Positions 1-11,400 of a stretch of 64,000 bases of DNA are shown piece after piece. Position 1 is the stretch's first letter; every line of letters begins with the position of its first letter. Made by a program: the position numbers and the translations under genes. The notes beneath the pieces are model-generated. The model worked only from the letters and a program-made list of their open reading frames with translations, was not told where the DNA came from and did not search any database. Origin of the DNA: Symbiodinium microadriaticum (Eukaryota; Sar; Dinophyceae; Suessiales; Symbiodiniaceae); contig LSRX01001548.1 in the NCBI GenBank assembly GCA_001939145.1, positions 1-64,000 of the forward strand. Direction: 5' to 3'.

Positions 1-1951
1 TTTTTTCAGCCCCGCAATGAGGCCTAGAAAAAGAACACAATCTTTTTTTCAACCTCTATGCGTTATTTTGATCTTTTCCTGGACTCCTAAACGCCCATAA
101 AGATGTCCGAAGCTGCATGATATGCGCTTGCAAAGCGGTCGTAGAAGCACTCGTGCTTCTAAATCTGCTTCCCGCACAGTGTGCGTGTGGTGCGTTTCGA
201 AAATAGCAACTCTGCGAATTCCACAGCGCGGACGTGCACTATCTCTGTATCGGACTACTGCATCCATTTTGTGGTGGAAAAAGCAAAAATCTGGCTACAT
301 GGGACGTGAATAAAATCCATATCGAATGTTTCTTCTATGTGCGGAGACATATGCGGAATCTGCTTCCACAGCGCGGTATGTGTTTAGATCGCTCGACCCC
401 AAAGCTCACTAAGCGGAATTTGCACTTGACCATGGTGGAAGGTGCAGTGGCTCTGAATTTTGGAAGCACCCGTGCTTCTGCTTTGGAGCTGCGAACGAGT
501 ATTTGCCCACGGACGATTTCCTCGGTTTTCGGCGCGGATCTGTGCGGATCTGAGCTTGCCAAGAGTTCTTTCTCGTAGACAGTTTCCTCAGCAATCAAAC
601 GCGGACTTGTGCGGACCATCTGCGGCACGGTTTTGTCGGCGAAACAGGCGCGGAACTTGCTCCGGGCTTTTGGAAATGCGCTCGCATAGCCATTGTATGG
701 GAGGGAAGGGAACAAGTTAAAGACCCGGTAAACACGATAGCTGCTGTGTGAAAACGATATGTTTGGTTCTTCATACCAGCGGTTGCCATAAGCAAGCGTG
801 CAATCTTTGTGTTATCTCCGTCACTACCACTTGTACAAACACAAATAACGCCATTTTTTTCGAACTTTGCCACGATGTTGCAAATACATTCTAAGCTGAG
901 GCATTTTCAAAGTGTCGAACCAGTTTCTTCAAGTCTGCGCAGCAGCCTCTTTGCAGCACTTGTGGAGAACAAATGCTTTTGTGATGTTTCAGCATGTATT
1001 GCATGGACACCTTCTAACCGCACGGAGTAGAGTCGGAGTAGCTAGCTGAAACTGTAGCAGTTGCACGAATTCGAAATTCCAGACGTTTTTCCAAACTATA
1101 ACAGAAAGAGCTGGATTTTGAAGTCAAAACGTTTGAAGCAAGTCAAAACTTCTCAGCGGCTGAAGGGTTTAGGATGCTAGCAATCCGCGTGCTTTTTGTC
1201 GAAACGCACGTGTTTTGGTTGTTTTTAGATGGAGCCGCAAAAAGGTTGATCTGCCAGTGCAGGCGAAATTCGAGCATTCATGGAAGCATCTTTGCGGAAT
1301 CTCTTTCCAAAATTTTGCGTGTTCTTGCATGCTCCGAAATTTGTTTTGGAAGAGTTTTTCTTTGCGAGTTTCTCTAATTCCAACCGTTCAGCTTGTCTTG
1401 ACGGCTAACAATTTGGATTTCCTCTGATTATTATTTGCGCCAGCTCGAGAAAGAAAGAAAGAATCATCATATTTCGCGCAGTCTTGGCCTGGAGGTGTTT
1501 CTTTGGTCCCACCCGCTCTTTCCTGGTGGTTGTAATGCCAACCGGATGCCTGTGTCTTTCCCGGTCCCTTTTAGAGCTTGGGAATGAGCTTCCGCCCTTA
1601 GAATGTGTGCGTGGCTTCGGCACCTTCCGAAGTACAGGGTTCAACAGTCTGGTTCTCGCTACTTCGTTCTGCCGTAGGAGTTTGAAAGCTTCACAAAGTG
1701 ATGCTGGGAGAGATTCGCATGCTCGCTGCATGACAAACGGTGCAAGGTATGCTGAAGCAGCGTTGGTCCCTTCCATCCTGCAAAAAGAGTGAATGCGTCT
1801 GATTGCATTGTGCGTGAGCGTCATGTGGAGTTTTATTTATATACATGTTCTTGCGTGCTACCGAAATATATCTTGGAAGAGTTTTTCCCCTCGAGTTTTC
1901 CTCTCCTGATCCCTAAACCGTTCGGCTCAACTCGATGACAAGGGGCTGGGG
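1..1951. other. No recognised gene
   Basis: Both strands were read. The open frames here are short and show no recognisable domain. The region has short echoing phrases (for example CGTGCTTCT and CCACAGCGCGG recur within the first 500 bases), which suggests old degenerate repeats rather than coding sequence. Nothing else is supported. Confidence 0.5.
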
Positions 1952-2806
1952 ATGCACTTGGGACCGGGGGATGACTCGGTGCCGGGAGACAATGGGGTTG
2001 ATCATGACTTTCCTCAGGCTGGGGGTTCCGATGGTCCAGAGGACTCCGATGCTTCTGCTGATGACGAGATTTCTGCTGCCAACTTTGATCTTTCATCCCT
2101 TCAGCTGGAAATGCCTGGGCCCTTGCCGCAAGTGAATCAGGAATCAGATGCCGAGAAGTTTGCAGCTCGCCTCCTCAAGAGGGGTCGGGCTACGACGGCA
2201 GAATTTGAGACACTGTGTGGGCTTCTCCCTGCTGATCCGGAATCCCGGGCAACTGCGGGGGAGTTGACTTCGAAGACCTTCATGAGTGGCCTCTACCAAC
2301 AAGGCGGGATCATCGGCCTGCGTGCGCACGTTGCCAGCCATCCTTGGACTACGGCGCTCTTGTGTTCCATTCTTCGTGCTGCCTGTCCGGGTCCAACCTT
2401 CACTTCAGTGGTTATTTCTCGAAATCGCCAGGTCCTGCCTCACCGCGACAGCCAAAATGGCCTTAACACTTGGAATATCTTGGTGCCTGCTTCAAGATTC
2501 TCGGGCGGGGGTGTGTGGCAGGAGTGCGAGGACGGTGCAGACCCCATGGAGTATGAGGGCACAGTGCACTGGGGCAAAATCTTGCCAGTGGCTTCGGGAC
2601 CTCAGCTGCTGGACCCACGACGGCTGCATGCAACGTTATCTTGGAAAGGCATTCGCACGGTGGTCATTGGCTTCTCTATTCGGGAGCCATATATATGGCC
2701 GGCCGCCAAATCAAGACGACGTGGACGAAGCTTTCAGGTCTGGCTGAGGCGACCCAGACCGACGAGGCTCTTGGGGCAGGGCACCAACCACCCTTGCAAC
2801 TCCTAG
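1952..2806 (+). pseudogene. 2OG-Fe(II) oxygenase-like domain of the retroelement
   Basis: A 284-codon open frame. After an acidic N-terminal third (Asp/Glu-rich, about residues 1-50) comes a region with the residue pattern of the double-stranded beta-helix oxygenases: an HRD iron-ligand motif at 2441-2449 (PHRDSQN), a glycine-rich GGGVW strand about 24 residues on, a second His in RLHATLSW at 2627-2629, and an Arg in KGIRTVVIGFS where the 2-oxoglutarate-binding Arg is expected. The frame closes at 2806 and the RT region follows in another frame, so in the active element this was probably the N-terminal part of a larger protein. The fold is inferred from motif spacing. The substrate is unknown; nucleic-acid demethylation is one possibility but is not shown. 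Confidence 0.5.
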
Positions 2807-2894
2807 AGCGGGCAGCGGGCGAGGAAGGAGATACCTTCCATGGCCACCTCGTCCAGGAGCGCAAAGACAACTTTGGAGATCCTCTCCTCTCACA

Positions 2895-3939
2895 GTGCAA
2901 TGGCGGGGCAAGGTGCATTCCTTCGTGGATGGTTGCGGGCTCAGCAGCCCGGGCCGGTGGCGCCCGACTGCCCGAGGACGGGGGATCACAGGTGAGCGAG
3001 AGTCCTTCGTGAAATCATTGAGGAAGCTTCTTGACGACTTCATCCGATCCGAGATCGGGGATGTTCAGAGGGCATTCTTCATGCTGGCTCCGGGGAAGTA
3101 CGAGGAGGCCCCGTTTTCGGACCAGGGCATGTCTCGTCTACGACGTGCATCTTGGTTCGGATTGCTCGAGGACCCTTCGTCGGCTTCTCATCTGGAGCCG
3201 GGGCAACCCTTCTACTTGGAAGCGCTCTCGCAGACTTGCCGGGCAATGGGAGATGAGGACTGGGAGGTCCTCACTCGTGCAGAGGACAACTACTCTAGAG
3301 GGCGCAGGCTGGGTGTCAATCGCCCCTTTCCGAGGGTGGTTGCTGTCTTCAGGCCGAAGGGAAAGTGGCGAGAGTACGATGAGTCTGAGTTCCAGGCGAT
3401 AAACGAGAACTACGCTTCGGCTAAGGCGGTTCCAGATCAACTTGAAAAGCAGTTCGAGGAGGAAGAGGCCTTGGGCTTCATGTATCCCCCTCTCAGAGAA
3501 GGAGGCACGCCGTCGCTTCGGGGATACGCTCAGGGTTGCTAGTCTTGGTGCCATCATTAAGGATGATGGCTCGGTCAAGGCATTGTTCGACGGAACGCAC
3601 TCTGTCAAGTTGAACAACATGATCACCATTGCCGATAAACTAGAGTTTCCTACGCCATCAAACGTGGCACGAGCCATGGAAATCCAGCTGGAGGACGGAA
3701 ACAATCTTCTTGTGGGGATCGCTGCTGACATTGCAAAGGCACATCGCAGATATAAGCATGCTCCGCAGGATCATGGGTACTTGGGGTGCCGTGCCCGTCC
3801 AGATGGGCCCGTATGGATCAACCGGGTCGGGACTTTTGGTGTGGCATGCGCTGCATATCATTTTGCAAGGTTGGCAGGCTTGGTGGGCCGTGGTGCGCTC
3901 CGTGTGGCCCAGCAGGCAACCTTGTTTCAGATGCTGTAA
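2895..3939 (+). pseudogene. Retroelement reverse transcriptase, N-terminal and palm part (broken)
   Basis: Two overlapping frames continue one protein: 2895-3542, then 3442-3939. The first holds the RT lead-in (NRPFPRVVAVFRPKGKWREYD). The second carries a conserved block with DGTHSVKLNNMI, then the catalytic motif A phrase AADIAKAHRRY, and then GPVWINRVGTFG as in related dinoflagellate RTs. The frame ends at a TAA (3937-3939) exactly where the YxDD-type motif C should lie. In the third frame the local reading is VSDAVNHG, which may be a decayed motif C with the second Asp lost. This RT is therefore not functional. Assignment to RT is confident; the subfamily is not. Confidence 0.7.
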
Positions 3940-3942
3940 ATC

Positions 3943-5180
3943 ATGGCTGGAGGGGAGAGTAAGAATCACGACATATGGGTTGTGCTCCTCTACTGGCTCA
4001 TGGTGGGCACTCCCATCAAGTGGTCCAAGTTCCGAGGAGGGGTCTGCTTGGATTATGTGGGGTTTTACTTTGATTATTTCCGGTTCAAGGCTGGGCTCTC
4101 CGAGCGGAGAGCTAAGTGGATCATGGATTTCATCTTGGATGTCCAGAATGGTCGAGGCATGATTGAGCATCGGCGCTTCACTGAGTTTGTTGGCCGCTTG
4201 GTGTATGCGGGGCAGGTGCTTTACTGGCTGCGGCCATTCATGGGCCCCTTGCACCGTTGGAAAGCTGCCATTCACCCTGGCACTGTGGCTCTGATGCCAC
4301 GTATGGTGATGGTGGTGCTGCGCTACCTGCTACCTCTTGAAGCTTTTGCAAGAACAACATTACCTAGTCAGCTGTAAGTCGCCTCCCATGGTGTATCGCG
4401 AGGCTTTTCGCACCGATGCGAAAGCAGAGGACGACTTCTTCGTGCTTGGAGGATGGGAAACTTTGCATAGCTTTAACACTAAGGAATGCCGATGGTTTTC
4501 AGTGAAAGTGCAGGCTGCAGGCTGCTGATGTTCCTTATTTGTTTAACTCTCAGGGGACTGCAAAGGGGATGAGCACAGTGGCAGAGCTCCTGGCTACGTG
4601 GCTGGGGCCGCACCTGTTTGGATGGCTTGCAACTACGGGTCGAAGCTTCAGTGTTTCTGCTGGTACGGATAATTTGGCGAATGAACTTGTCTTGCGTCGG
4701 CAAAGCACGACAAAATTTCCGCTGACTTATGTGTACATGCAGCTTGAATATGATCTGTATCGTTGTGGCGGCCATATGAGCTTGAACTGGCGCCCTCGTG
4801 AACTCAATGTTGCTGCAGGCGAGTTGACGAACTCCCGATTCGAATCTTTTGATCTTGCCAAGAGGGTCGAGCTTCATGCATCGGATATGCCTTGCGAGCT
4901 TCTTCGTGAGCTTGCAAGTTTTCATGATGAAATGTTGGAATGGAGAAAAGGGGGAGAAGGTGGCCCGTTTCACGCCTCACTAAGAGGCAGAAGCTTGCTA
5001 CAAAGACGAAGTGGTGACGCGAGCCTCGTGTTGAAGGGTGAGGGCCACCTCCCGAATGGGAGGTGGCTCTCGGCGCGCTGGAAGGCGCACTTTGGACACT
5101 CAAAAAGTAGGACCGCTTTCGTGAGAGTCTTTTGTGATTTGTATGAAACATATTGGATTCTCTTTTATATGAAGTTTTGA
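3943..5180 (+). pseudogene. Retroelement RT thumb and RNase H-like part (broken)
   Basis: Three frames continue the element. At 3943-4377 the RT connection reads PIKWSKFRGG, a block conserved after motif C in dinoflagellate RTs, followed by a helical thumb region. At about 4393-4528 another frame has FRTDAKAE and a GGW motif, matching the start of the RNase H-like domain with its first catalytic Asp. At 4539-5180 a third frame holds GTDNLANELVLRR and WRPRELNVAAGELTN, the later RNase H motifs with DN and the terminal conserved stretch. Stops and frame changes between the three pieces show that the copy is dead. Confidence 0.65.
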
Positions 5181-6036
5181 ATGCCAATAGGCCATTTGCT
5201 TTGCAAACCCTACAAAGGATGCTGCGTCATGAATGAAAAAATCATTCAAGCTAAACATATTTGCTTGCGAAATCTTGATTTGCCAAATCTTCGGAGGATA
5301 TCACGTTCCTGCTGATCTGTGGACATGAGGTGGTGGCCCTCTTTGATTCCACTTTGTGGCCGTGGTCAAGTTTATGGACGGAGAACAAGTTCGAAGAGGT
5401 GGCCTTCTTGGCCTCTTGCTTCGCTGTCGCTGTCGAGGAGGATGCGCTGGTCTGCTGATATGAGGTGTGGGCCCCTCTTTGGCCGTCACGTTGTGGATGC
5501 GTTTCAGTCGGTGTGGAGGATGTTGTACGTGAAGTGAGGAAACCGATGTCTTTCGGCGTCGTTGTCTCTTTGGAGGATGGCGAGCTCTCTTTCGCACGGA
5601 CTTGCTCGTCTATCTGGTGCGCAGTTGTCCGAATTCGTTTCGCATGTGTACAAGATGGTGAGCCGATTGGACTGGAGCTTGCTCTGCGTCTGTTCGGCCG
5701 TTCACCTTTCTGAGGACGCTTATTCGATTGTTCGACAGACACTGCCTGTTCGCCGTGGCGCCAGTCAGCAACAAACGACTTCATGATGAACCGGATGAAA
5801 AGGGTGTTTGAGACGGGCCAAATGAAGGGGCTTTACATAATGATTTCCCTGTAAATGTCTTGCGCTGCCAAGCTGCCGCCCAGCTTGTTCAAGCCGCGCA
5901 AGTTTGCTTCAAAGTCATCCTGCCAGCAAAAACTGTGCCGAATAGTGCTGGTACAGACATTGTGGAGATGAGAAGGCGTGTTTACGATGTGATGAACTTG
6001 GATCGCCCAATGAGGAAGTGATTTGATGAACCGGTC

Positions 6037-6300
6037 CTTGTAAATTTTAATTCCATAGGTTGACACAAAACCAGATCTGCAAATTGTAGTTTCCCGTAGC
6101 ATAACGCAAGACAGGAGCCTCGAACTTGTAATTTTTCAATAGCTTGGATAAAACGAAACATTATTGTAATTCCTGAACATCTTGACTCAAAGCAAAACCC
6201 TGCAAATTGTAATTTTTTCAATAGGTTGACTGGTTGACTCAAGGCAGGAGCCTCGAAACGGGAATCATCCAATAGCTTGGGGCAAAACAAAATTCCGGCT
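6037..6300. repeat. Degenerate tandem repeat
   Basis: Phrases such as GCAAATTGTAATTTTT, CAATAGCTTGG/CAATAGGTTGAC and GACAGGAGCCTCGAA recur several times in the same order within about 260 bases. This indicates a diverged tandem repeat whose units are too decayed to define an exact length. Confidence 0.5.
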
Positions 6301-7129
6301 AAGAGCGTGTCGCTTCAATGGCGTGGGGACCTGCTCCCCGGTGCAAGTATGTCATGCTTTCAACAATCCGTACAACGGCGATAGAAATTCCATGACTGGT
6401 TGGCATGGTGCATAAGGATTCTTGCATAATGGCCCAATCAGAAGTGGGAATAGTTGCGCAAGTGGTTCGGTTTTTATAGACGCAATGAATGCACCAATTC
6501 TCCGCAGCAGTTTGTGTGCTACAAGAAAACAGAAGGGACAGAAGAAGTCCGCACCGGAAGTTTTCGAGCATACAGCTACATGGTGACTCACATTAAGATT
6601 GTTCCCAGATCCAAACTAGGTTCGGAGATGATGGCGTAAGCCATGCAGCAAATTGTGAGCACTATTCTCTGACAAGTAACTTCCAAAACAAAACAGACGT
6701 GCAAGTCCAACACCCATTCCCAACTTTGGAAAAATATACACAAAGGACACTGCGACTTCCGTTTTCCTGCTGTGGCGAAGCATGCAGCGGGCTCCAAAGA
6801 AGAAGGTCAGGATCAGTAAGGGTGTCAAGTTTAGGGAATTTGGGATTGTTGTTTACATGTTGGTTTGGGGTTGCAACTCGTTGGATCGCCAGCCGCCACT
6901 TCATCCTCCACCTTCGGGCTTTGAGATAGGTTGCTCAGCCACACAGTCGCCGGTCTTCGCAAGTGTGCAGATCGAGTAAACGTTTTCAAAAAGTTCTTCC
7001 AGGCTCGGAATGAATCATTGCCCGAAAGGTGTCGATTCTGAGCTATCGCTTCAATGCAATGTTATACAAGACCCAGTTAAAGTCTCCTCGCGGGATTTCC
7101 GAGAGCAATAGCATGGCTGCGTACAATTT

Positions 7130-7181
7130 ATGTATGTATGTGTGTATGTATGTATGTATGTATGTATGTATGTATGTACAC
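7130..7181. repeat. (TATG)n microsatellite
   Basis: An almost perfect TATG tetranucleotide run. The Met-Tyr-Val-Cys peptides that can be read through it are a consequence of the repeat, not a gene. Confidence 0.9.
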
Positions 7182-7220
7182 GTGAGTATATGGATTTGTA
7201 TGTGTAGATGGATCGGCCAG

Positions 7221-10200
7221 GCAGCTGCCGCTGATTCTGGTGAAAGCAAGGTGTCGCCCAAGAAGAGGTGCGCACCGGCCCGACCCAAAGGGTGTTAATG
7301 GTTTAGGATTTGGGGATTATGGGTTGTGTGTACATTGCTCAAGGAGTGCTCTGCTCAAGCAGCTTTGAGTCGCTGCCGCCAGCACGTACCCTAAACCCTA
7401 AGCTCTAAACCCAAAACCTCGGAGAAGGGCTCGCTCCAACGAAGTCGGTCTTCGGGATTAGAGATCACTTTGGATCATGTGTGCTCTCCACTGCTATCCT
7501 ACTCTTTCGGGGTCTTTCTTGAAAGCTCCCGCAGGCCGAAGCGGAGTCGAAAACCGCCGAAAGCCAAGGCCAAGGCCAAAAGCTGCGGGCTGACTTCAGG
7601 GCCTTACGGTTTCGGGCTGAAGGTTTTAGGAGTTGAGTCTACGGTTTTATGGTTTAAACAACCTTGTATTTTGTTCTCAGAGGTGCCAGTGTTTCTGTTG
7701 AGATCGTCATCATAGCGGCCACACTCATTTCTACAAGTGTTGTTTTCCGCTGATTCTGATCCCAAAATCTTAAACCCCACCCAGGACCAAACCCTAGAAC
7801 CTGCAAGCAAATCACCCGAAACCCTCAGCGCTAAGCAACAGACTGTAAGCCGTAAGCCTTGTCGAAGTTAGGGCTAACGCTTTAGATTCGACGACCGAAG
7901 GCCCCCTGCATGAAAGCTTAAGCCCTAAACCCTAAACCCTTGACGCTAAAACAGGCCGGAATCTGGGGAGAGTCAAAGCCCCCCCCCTTTGCATTTGGAA
8001 AAAAAGTTTCCTGGACCGGAAGACTTCCGACCAATGCCCGCTTTAGGGTTTTTGGGGGTTTAGGGTTTAGGGTTTTAGGGTTTTAGGGCTTTGAAGCTTT
8101 AGGCCTTATGCCGTCAGCAGCGCGCTCTGATGCCCCTAAGCCCTAACCACGGGGGCCTTCCGTCCAAAAACCCTAAGCCCCGGGCCCTTCAACCCGAAGC
8201 CCCAAGCCCAAAAACCAGTACACCCTTTAGACCTTTTGGGGCCTTTTGGGGCCTGTTGGGGCCTGTAGGGCCTTTAGCGCCTTTAGGCTCTTTAGGCTCT
8301 TTAGGGTTTAGGGTTTAGGGCTTCGGAGCTTTTTCAGATCCCGTCGAAGGGACTCTCTAGCCCCAGCAGGCGCTAGTTTCCGTCGTTTCCGTCAGGCCGA
8401 CAAGGCATCCGCAGCAGCTGACGCGGCCGAGGCCTCCGTTTTTTCTGGGTGCCCCCCCCAAATTTCCTGTTTGTGGGTGTTTAGGGCTTAGGGTTTCGAG
8501 TGTAGGTTTTGGGTTTCGAGCTGGAAGGCTGTCAACTTCTTGGGATTCTACAGCAGGTTTGAGACTCTAAACCCTAAACCCTAAACCCTTAAGCCTTAAA
8601 CCCTAAACCCTGAAGGCTTATTCTTTTGGGTTGGACAGCTAACATCACGGCAGAGGGCCGTGGTTGCTGCTGTCTCCTTCGATCACACTGTGTGGCCCCA
8701 GTGGCTCTGGGACCTGTCATCATCAGTGGTTTAATCATGATTATCTGGATTCTTGTTAAGGAATTCAGTTTAAGTTACCATAAGAGGGGTCTACAATAAA
8801 CATGGTTTCTTTATTATGGTAACTTAAGGTAAATCCCTCAACAAGAACCCAGTTATGATGTTTCACATTCATCACCAGTACGTTCACATTCGCGAACTTG
8901 GGCGGATACTTTTCAGTGCTTGAAGTTGCTCCATTAGGCTCCCAAGCAGTTCCTGTGTTACGTACCTCGGCTGCTACGTCTCTGCCCCGAATGCACAGCA
9001 AGGTTGAACACAGCGCAGCTTCAGGACTGGAAACGGTGCTTTGTAAGCATCTTCGAGGTTTGCAAGCCTAAACCCTAAACCCTAAACCACTTTCCCAGAC
9101 TTTCTATGATAGCACCTAGGTGGTTTCGGAGGCATCGCTCCTGGCTTCGGCTCGCTTGCGGTTGTCATCGTCATCATCAGCACCATCACCTTTAGCACCC
9201 TACTCCCTAAACCCTAAACCCTCAAAGCTTCGCCGTCACTCATCATCCTAATTCAAGTGTGTGAGATGCAAAGCACGCGCATATTGCCGACAGTATTCTC
9301 ATGATGGAGCTCAACAAACATTGCAAGATAGAAGTTCGTTGTACTCGAGACTCCTCTTCTCAAAAACCGTTGAGGTTGGATGTGTGTACAATTTGGATGC
9401 AATGCCCCTTGCACAACAAGAATCACCATCACCAAATCCGTCATCATCCCCATTTCCACATCCACCGCCGTCGCCGGCACCCAATTTCCGTCATTACCGG
9501 CACCAGCGCCGGCGCCGGCAGCTGCAGAACCGCAAACATCACAATCTCATCACACTCACCGACCCCAGAACCACCAGCACCGGCACGTAGCGCACTACTG
9601 CCACCTCGGCTCCACCGGCACCGAGACGCATGATGAAGGCGATGATGATGTCGATCATCATCATCATCCAAGCTACCATCTTCAGCATCTGGATGTGAGC
9701 AGGACCTTTCTTGAGCGCCCAGTGGCTGTCTTATCTTTTTTGCTCAGTCTATCTCCGCGCCTTGCGGGTCCACAAGAGTCGTTGAGTGGTGGACGCCTCT
9801 GCTCTTTCCTGGTATTCTTTCAGCAGATGCACACATGTCCATACCTCTGCGGCACTAAGCTCGGATTATCTATACGCAGGGAGCTTTCATAAGACCTACA
9901 ACCAGACAGATCGAAATAACATCAACTCATGTCAGCGACGGCTGCTGCTAGGACTTAGGGAGCTCTGGCCTACTCCTGTTTCTTAAGGTTGTTCTTTCAG
10001 TGCTACTGTAGCCCATGCATGGTCCAACCTCTGCAGCAACGCACGCAGCTTGTCATGCGCACATTGCAGAAGGGACGCACAGAGGGGGGTGTCGAAGCTG
10101 CCCTCTGCCTCATTTTCGCAGACAGAAGGGCTTCACAAGGTCGGAGAAAGTCCGGAACCCTAAACCACTGGAGTCCTTGAGAAGGGAGCTCCTTCCACCC

Positions 10201-10335
10201 TGAACCCTAAACCCTAAACCCTAAGCCCCTAAACCCTGAACCCCTAAACCCTGACCGTAGGCCCTGAACCCGAAACCGGGACAGGGCCCCAGTGCCGCGG
10301 ACATCTTCGCGACGCTGAGCGGCGAGACCGCGGAG
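7221..10335 (+). CDS. Putative host gene seen as tiny Ala/Lys-rich exons
   Basis: No named family is recognised. Four short coding-looking segments, each after an AG and before GT or GC, stand out from the telomere-like filler. 7221-7267 encodes AAAADSGESKVSPKK and ends before GT. 7535-7581 continues in phase (AG plus G gives Arg) with PKRSRKPPKAKAKAK and ends before GC. 8396-8431 encodes ADKASAAADAAE and ends before GC. 10285-10335 encodes GPSAADIFATLSGETAE and ends before GC. The composition (Lys/Ala/Pro-rich, then Ala-rich) could suit a basic tail of a nuclear or ribosomal protein, but this is a guess. Further exons must be missing, because the phase between the second and third segments does not close. 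The last segment is flanked by CCCTAAA tracts upstream and TTTAGGG tracts downstream, the pattern seen around exons elsewhere in the window. Confidence 0.35.
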
Positions 10336-10925
10336 GCATGGTCTTGCTACGGGGCAGTTAGGGTTTAGGGTTTACGGTTTAGGGTAGGGGGCTCCTTGAA
10401 GGGTTCCTGTAAGCTTCTACGGGTTCTGCATTGGTCGTAGAGTGTCGTTTAGTATAGGGCTCGAAGTCATTAGATTCAGGTTCTTGGGCACATTCTTGTA
10501 CAACCATATTCAGGAACCCTACGGAATGTTATTCAGGGATGAGCGCAAGGGCTGAGAACCCTGTACGCACTACCCAAACGCCCAATCCTATAAAACCTGA
10601 AGCTCGAAATCCGTAGACTTTGGGCCAAGGCAGGCCCTGAATTTCGCTTCCGGTTTGAGAAGCTGCAGAGAGCCTTTTTCTCTTGCGACGGTCGGGCTTG
10701 CGGGTTTAGGAGCTCAGGGGTTTAGGGGTTAGGGTCGAGGGTTTAGGGGTTTAGGGTTTAGGGTTGAGGGTTCGGGGGTTTAGAGTTTAGGGTTGAAGGT
10801 TTAGAGTGCGGTCAGTGGCGGATCCAGCATGAACACGGAAGAAGAGATACCTTAAAGCAGAGCCAGCGACGAGCGCTGTGCCGAGCGCTGTGCGTTTCTT
10901 GTAAAGACCATCAGGAGCCTAAACC
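7380..10925. repeat. Interstitial telomere-like tracts (TTTAGGG/CCCTAAA), mixed orientation
   Basis: Short arrays of the plant/dinoflagellate-type telomere heptamer and its one-base variants are scattered here: for example CCCTAAA at about 7918-7940, 8572-8616, 9068-9090 and 10200-10260, and TTTAGGG at about 8050-8085, 8300-8320, 10358-10385 and 10720-10800. The orientation switches repeatedly, so this is not a chromosome end. It resembles the filler in the introns of the ALDH6 gene further on. Confidence 0.9.
8770..8827. repeat. Perfect 14-bp inverted repeat (stem-loop)
   Basis: TTAAGTTACCATAA at 8770-8783 is repeated as its exact reverse complement at 8814-8827, with a 30-base loop. It could be a small MITE-like remnant or an RNA hairpin. 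Related phrases occur near 62060 and 62345-62410. Confidence 0.7.
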
Positions 10926-11031
10926 CTAAACCCCAACTGTAACACCTAAACTCGAGACAAGGGACCAATTCTCGCATTTTTGCACACCCCTTCGACATAG
11001 GGTGAGGGGAAGGTTGTTACTCCCCCCTGCT

Positions 11032-11154
11032 GTTGCTCCCCCCCCCTCCCCGCATTGTTGTTCCCCTCCCGCTTCTTCGAAGAACAACCCCCCCCCTCCG
11101 CCCTGTGGTTGTTTCACCATTGCAATATTGTAGTAGTACTCGTCTTTGTAAGGA

Positions 11155-11190
<36 letters not shown>

Positions 11191-11400
11191 CAGCAGCAGC
11201 AGCAGCAGTCATTGGAGGCCTTGTTGTTCCCACCCCGCTGTTGTTGTTCCAAAAAAAAACCCGCGGCCCCTTGTTGTTGTTCCCCCCCACCCNCCCCCCC
11301 ACTGGGGGGGGGGGGGGGGGGGGATTGTTGTTCGCCAAATCCACGAACAACAACCCCGCCCCCCTCCCCCAACCCCCTATTGAAGGGGTCTCCATTATGG
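11032..11400. repeat. C/G homopolymer and TAG/CAG triplet cluster with an N
   Basis: A knot of C-runs, a TAGTAG run passing into CAGCAG (about 11155-11206), GTTGTT phrases, and a C-run to G-run junction holding a single N at 11293. The two halves read as rough mirror complements (GTTGTTCCC against GGGATTGTTGTTCGC). The N marks an unresolved base or a collapsed gap. Confidence 0.8.

Larger units (their letters stand above)
1952..5180 (+). mobile_element. Degenerate dinoflagellate retroelement (2OG-oxygenase-like, RT, RNase H)
   Basis: A + strand series of homologous pieces runs through all three frames in the right order for one element: a 2OG-Fe(II) oxygenase-like domain, an RT N-terminal region, RT palm, RT thumb and an RNase H-like domain. 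The frame changes near 2810-2900, 3440-3540, 4330-4380 and 4530, with a stop at 3937-3939, so the copy cannot make a full protein. No terminal repeats were found, so the true ends are unknown. The final RNase H phrase (NWRPRELN at about 4790-4810) is typical of this RT/RNase H family in dinoflagellate genomes. It does not share obvious sequence with the larger element at 17993-25552. Confidence 0.75.
5181..7220. other. No recognised gene; degenerate repeats
   Basis: The open frames on both strands are short and without recognisable domains. A degenerate tandem repeat lies at 6037-6300 and a TATG microsatellite at about 7130-7181 (both listed separately). No other structure was seen. Confidence 0.4.

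Noticed and set aside
335-715. 126-codon minus-strand frame
   Set aside because: No domain, no codon-like pattern, and no minus-strand gene is supported anywhere in the window.
5251-5784. 177-codon minus-strand frame rich in Ser, Thr and Lys
   Set aside because: Low-complexity composition without a domain; equally open frames exist on the other strand.
9261-9671. His/Pro-rich and Asp-rich open frames
   Set aside because: They come from CAC/CCG/GAT-type low-complexity DNA; different frames give different single-residue runs.
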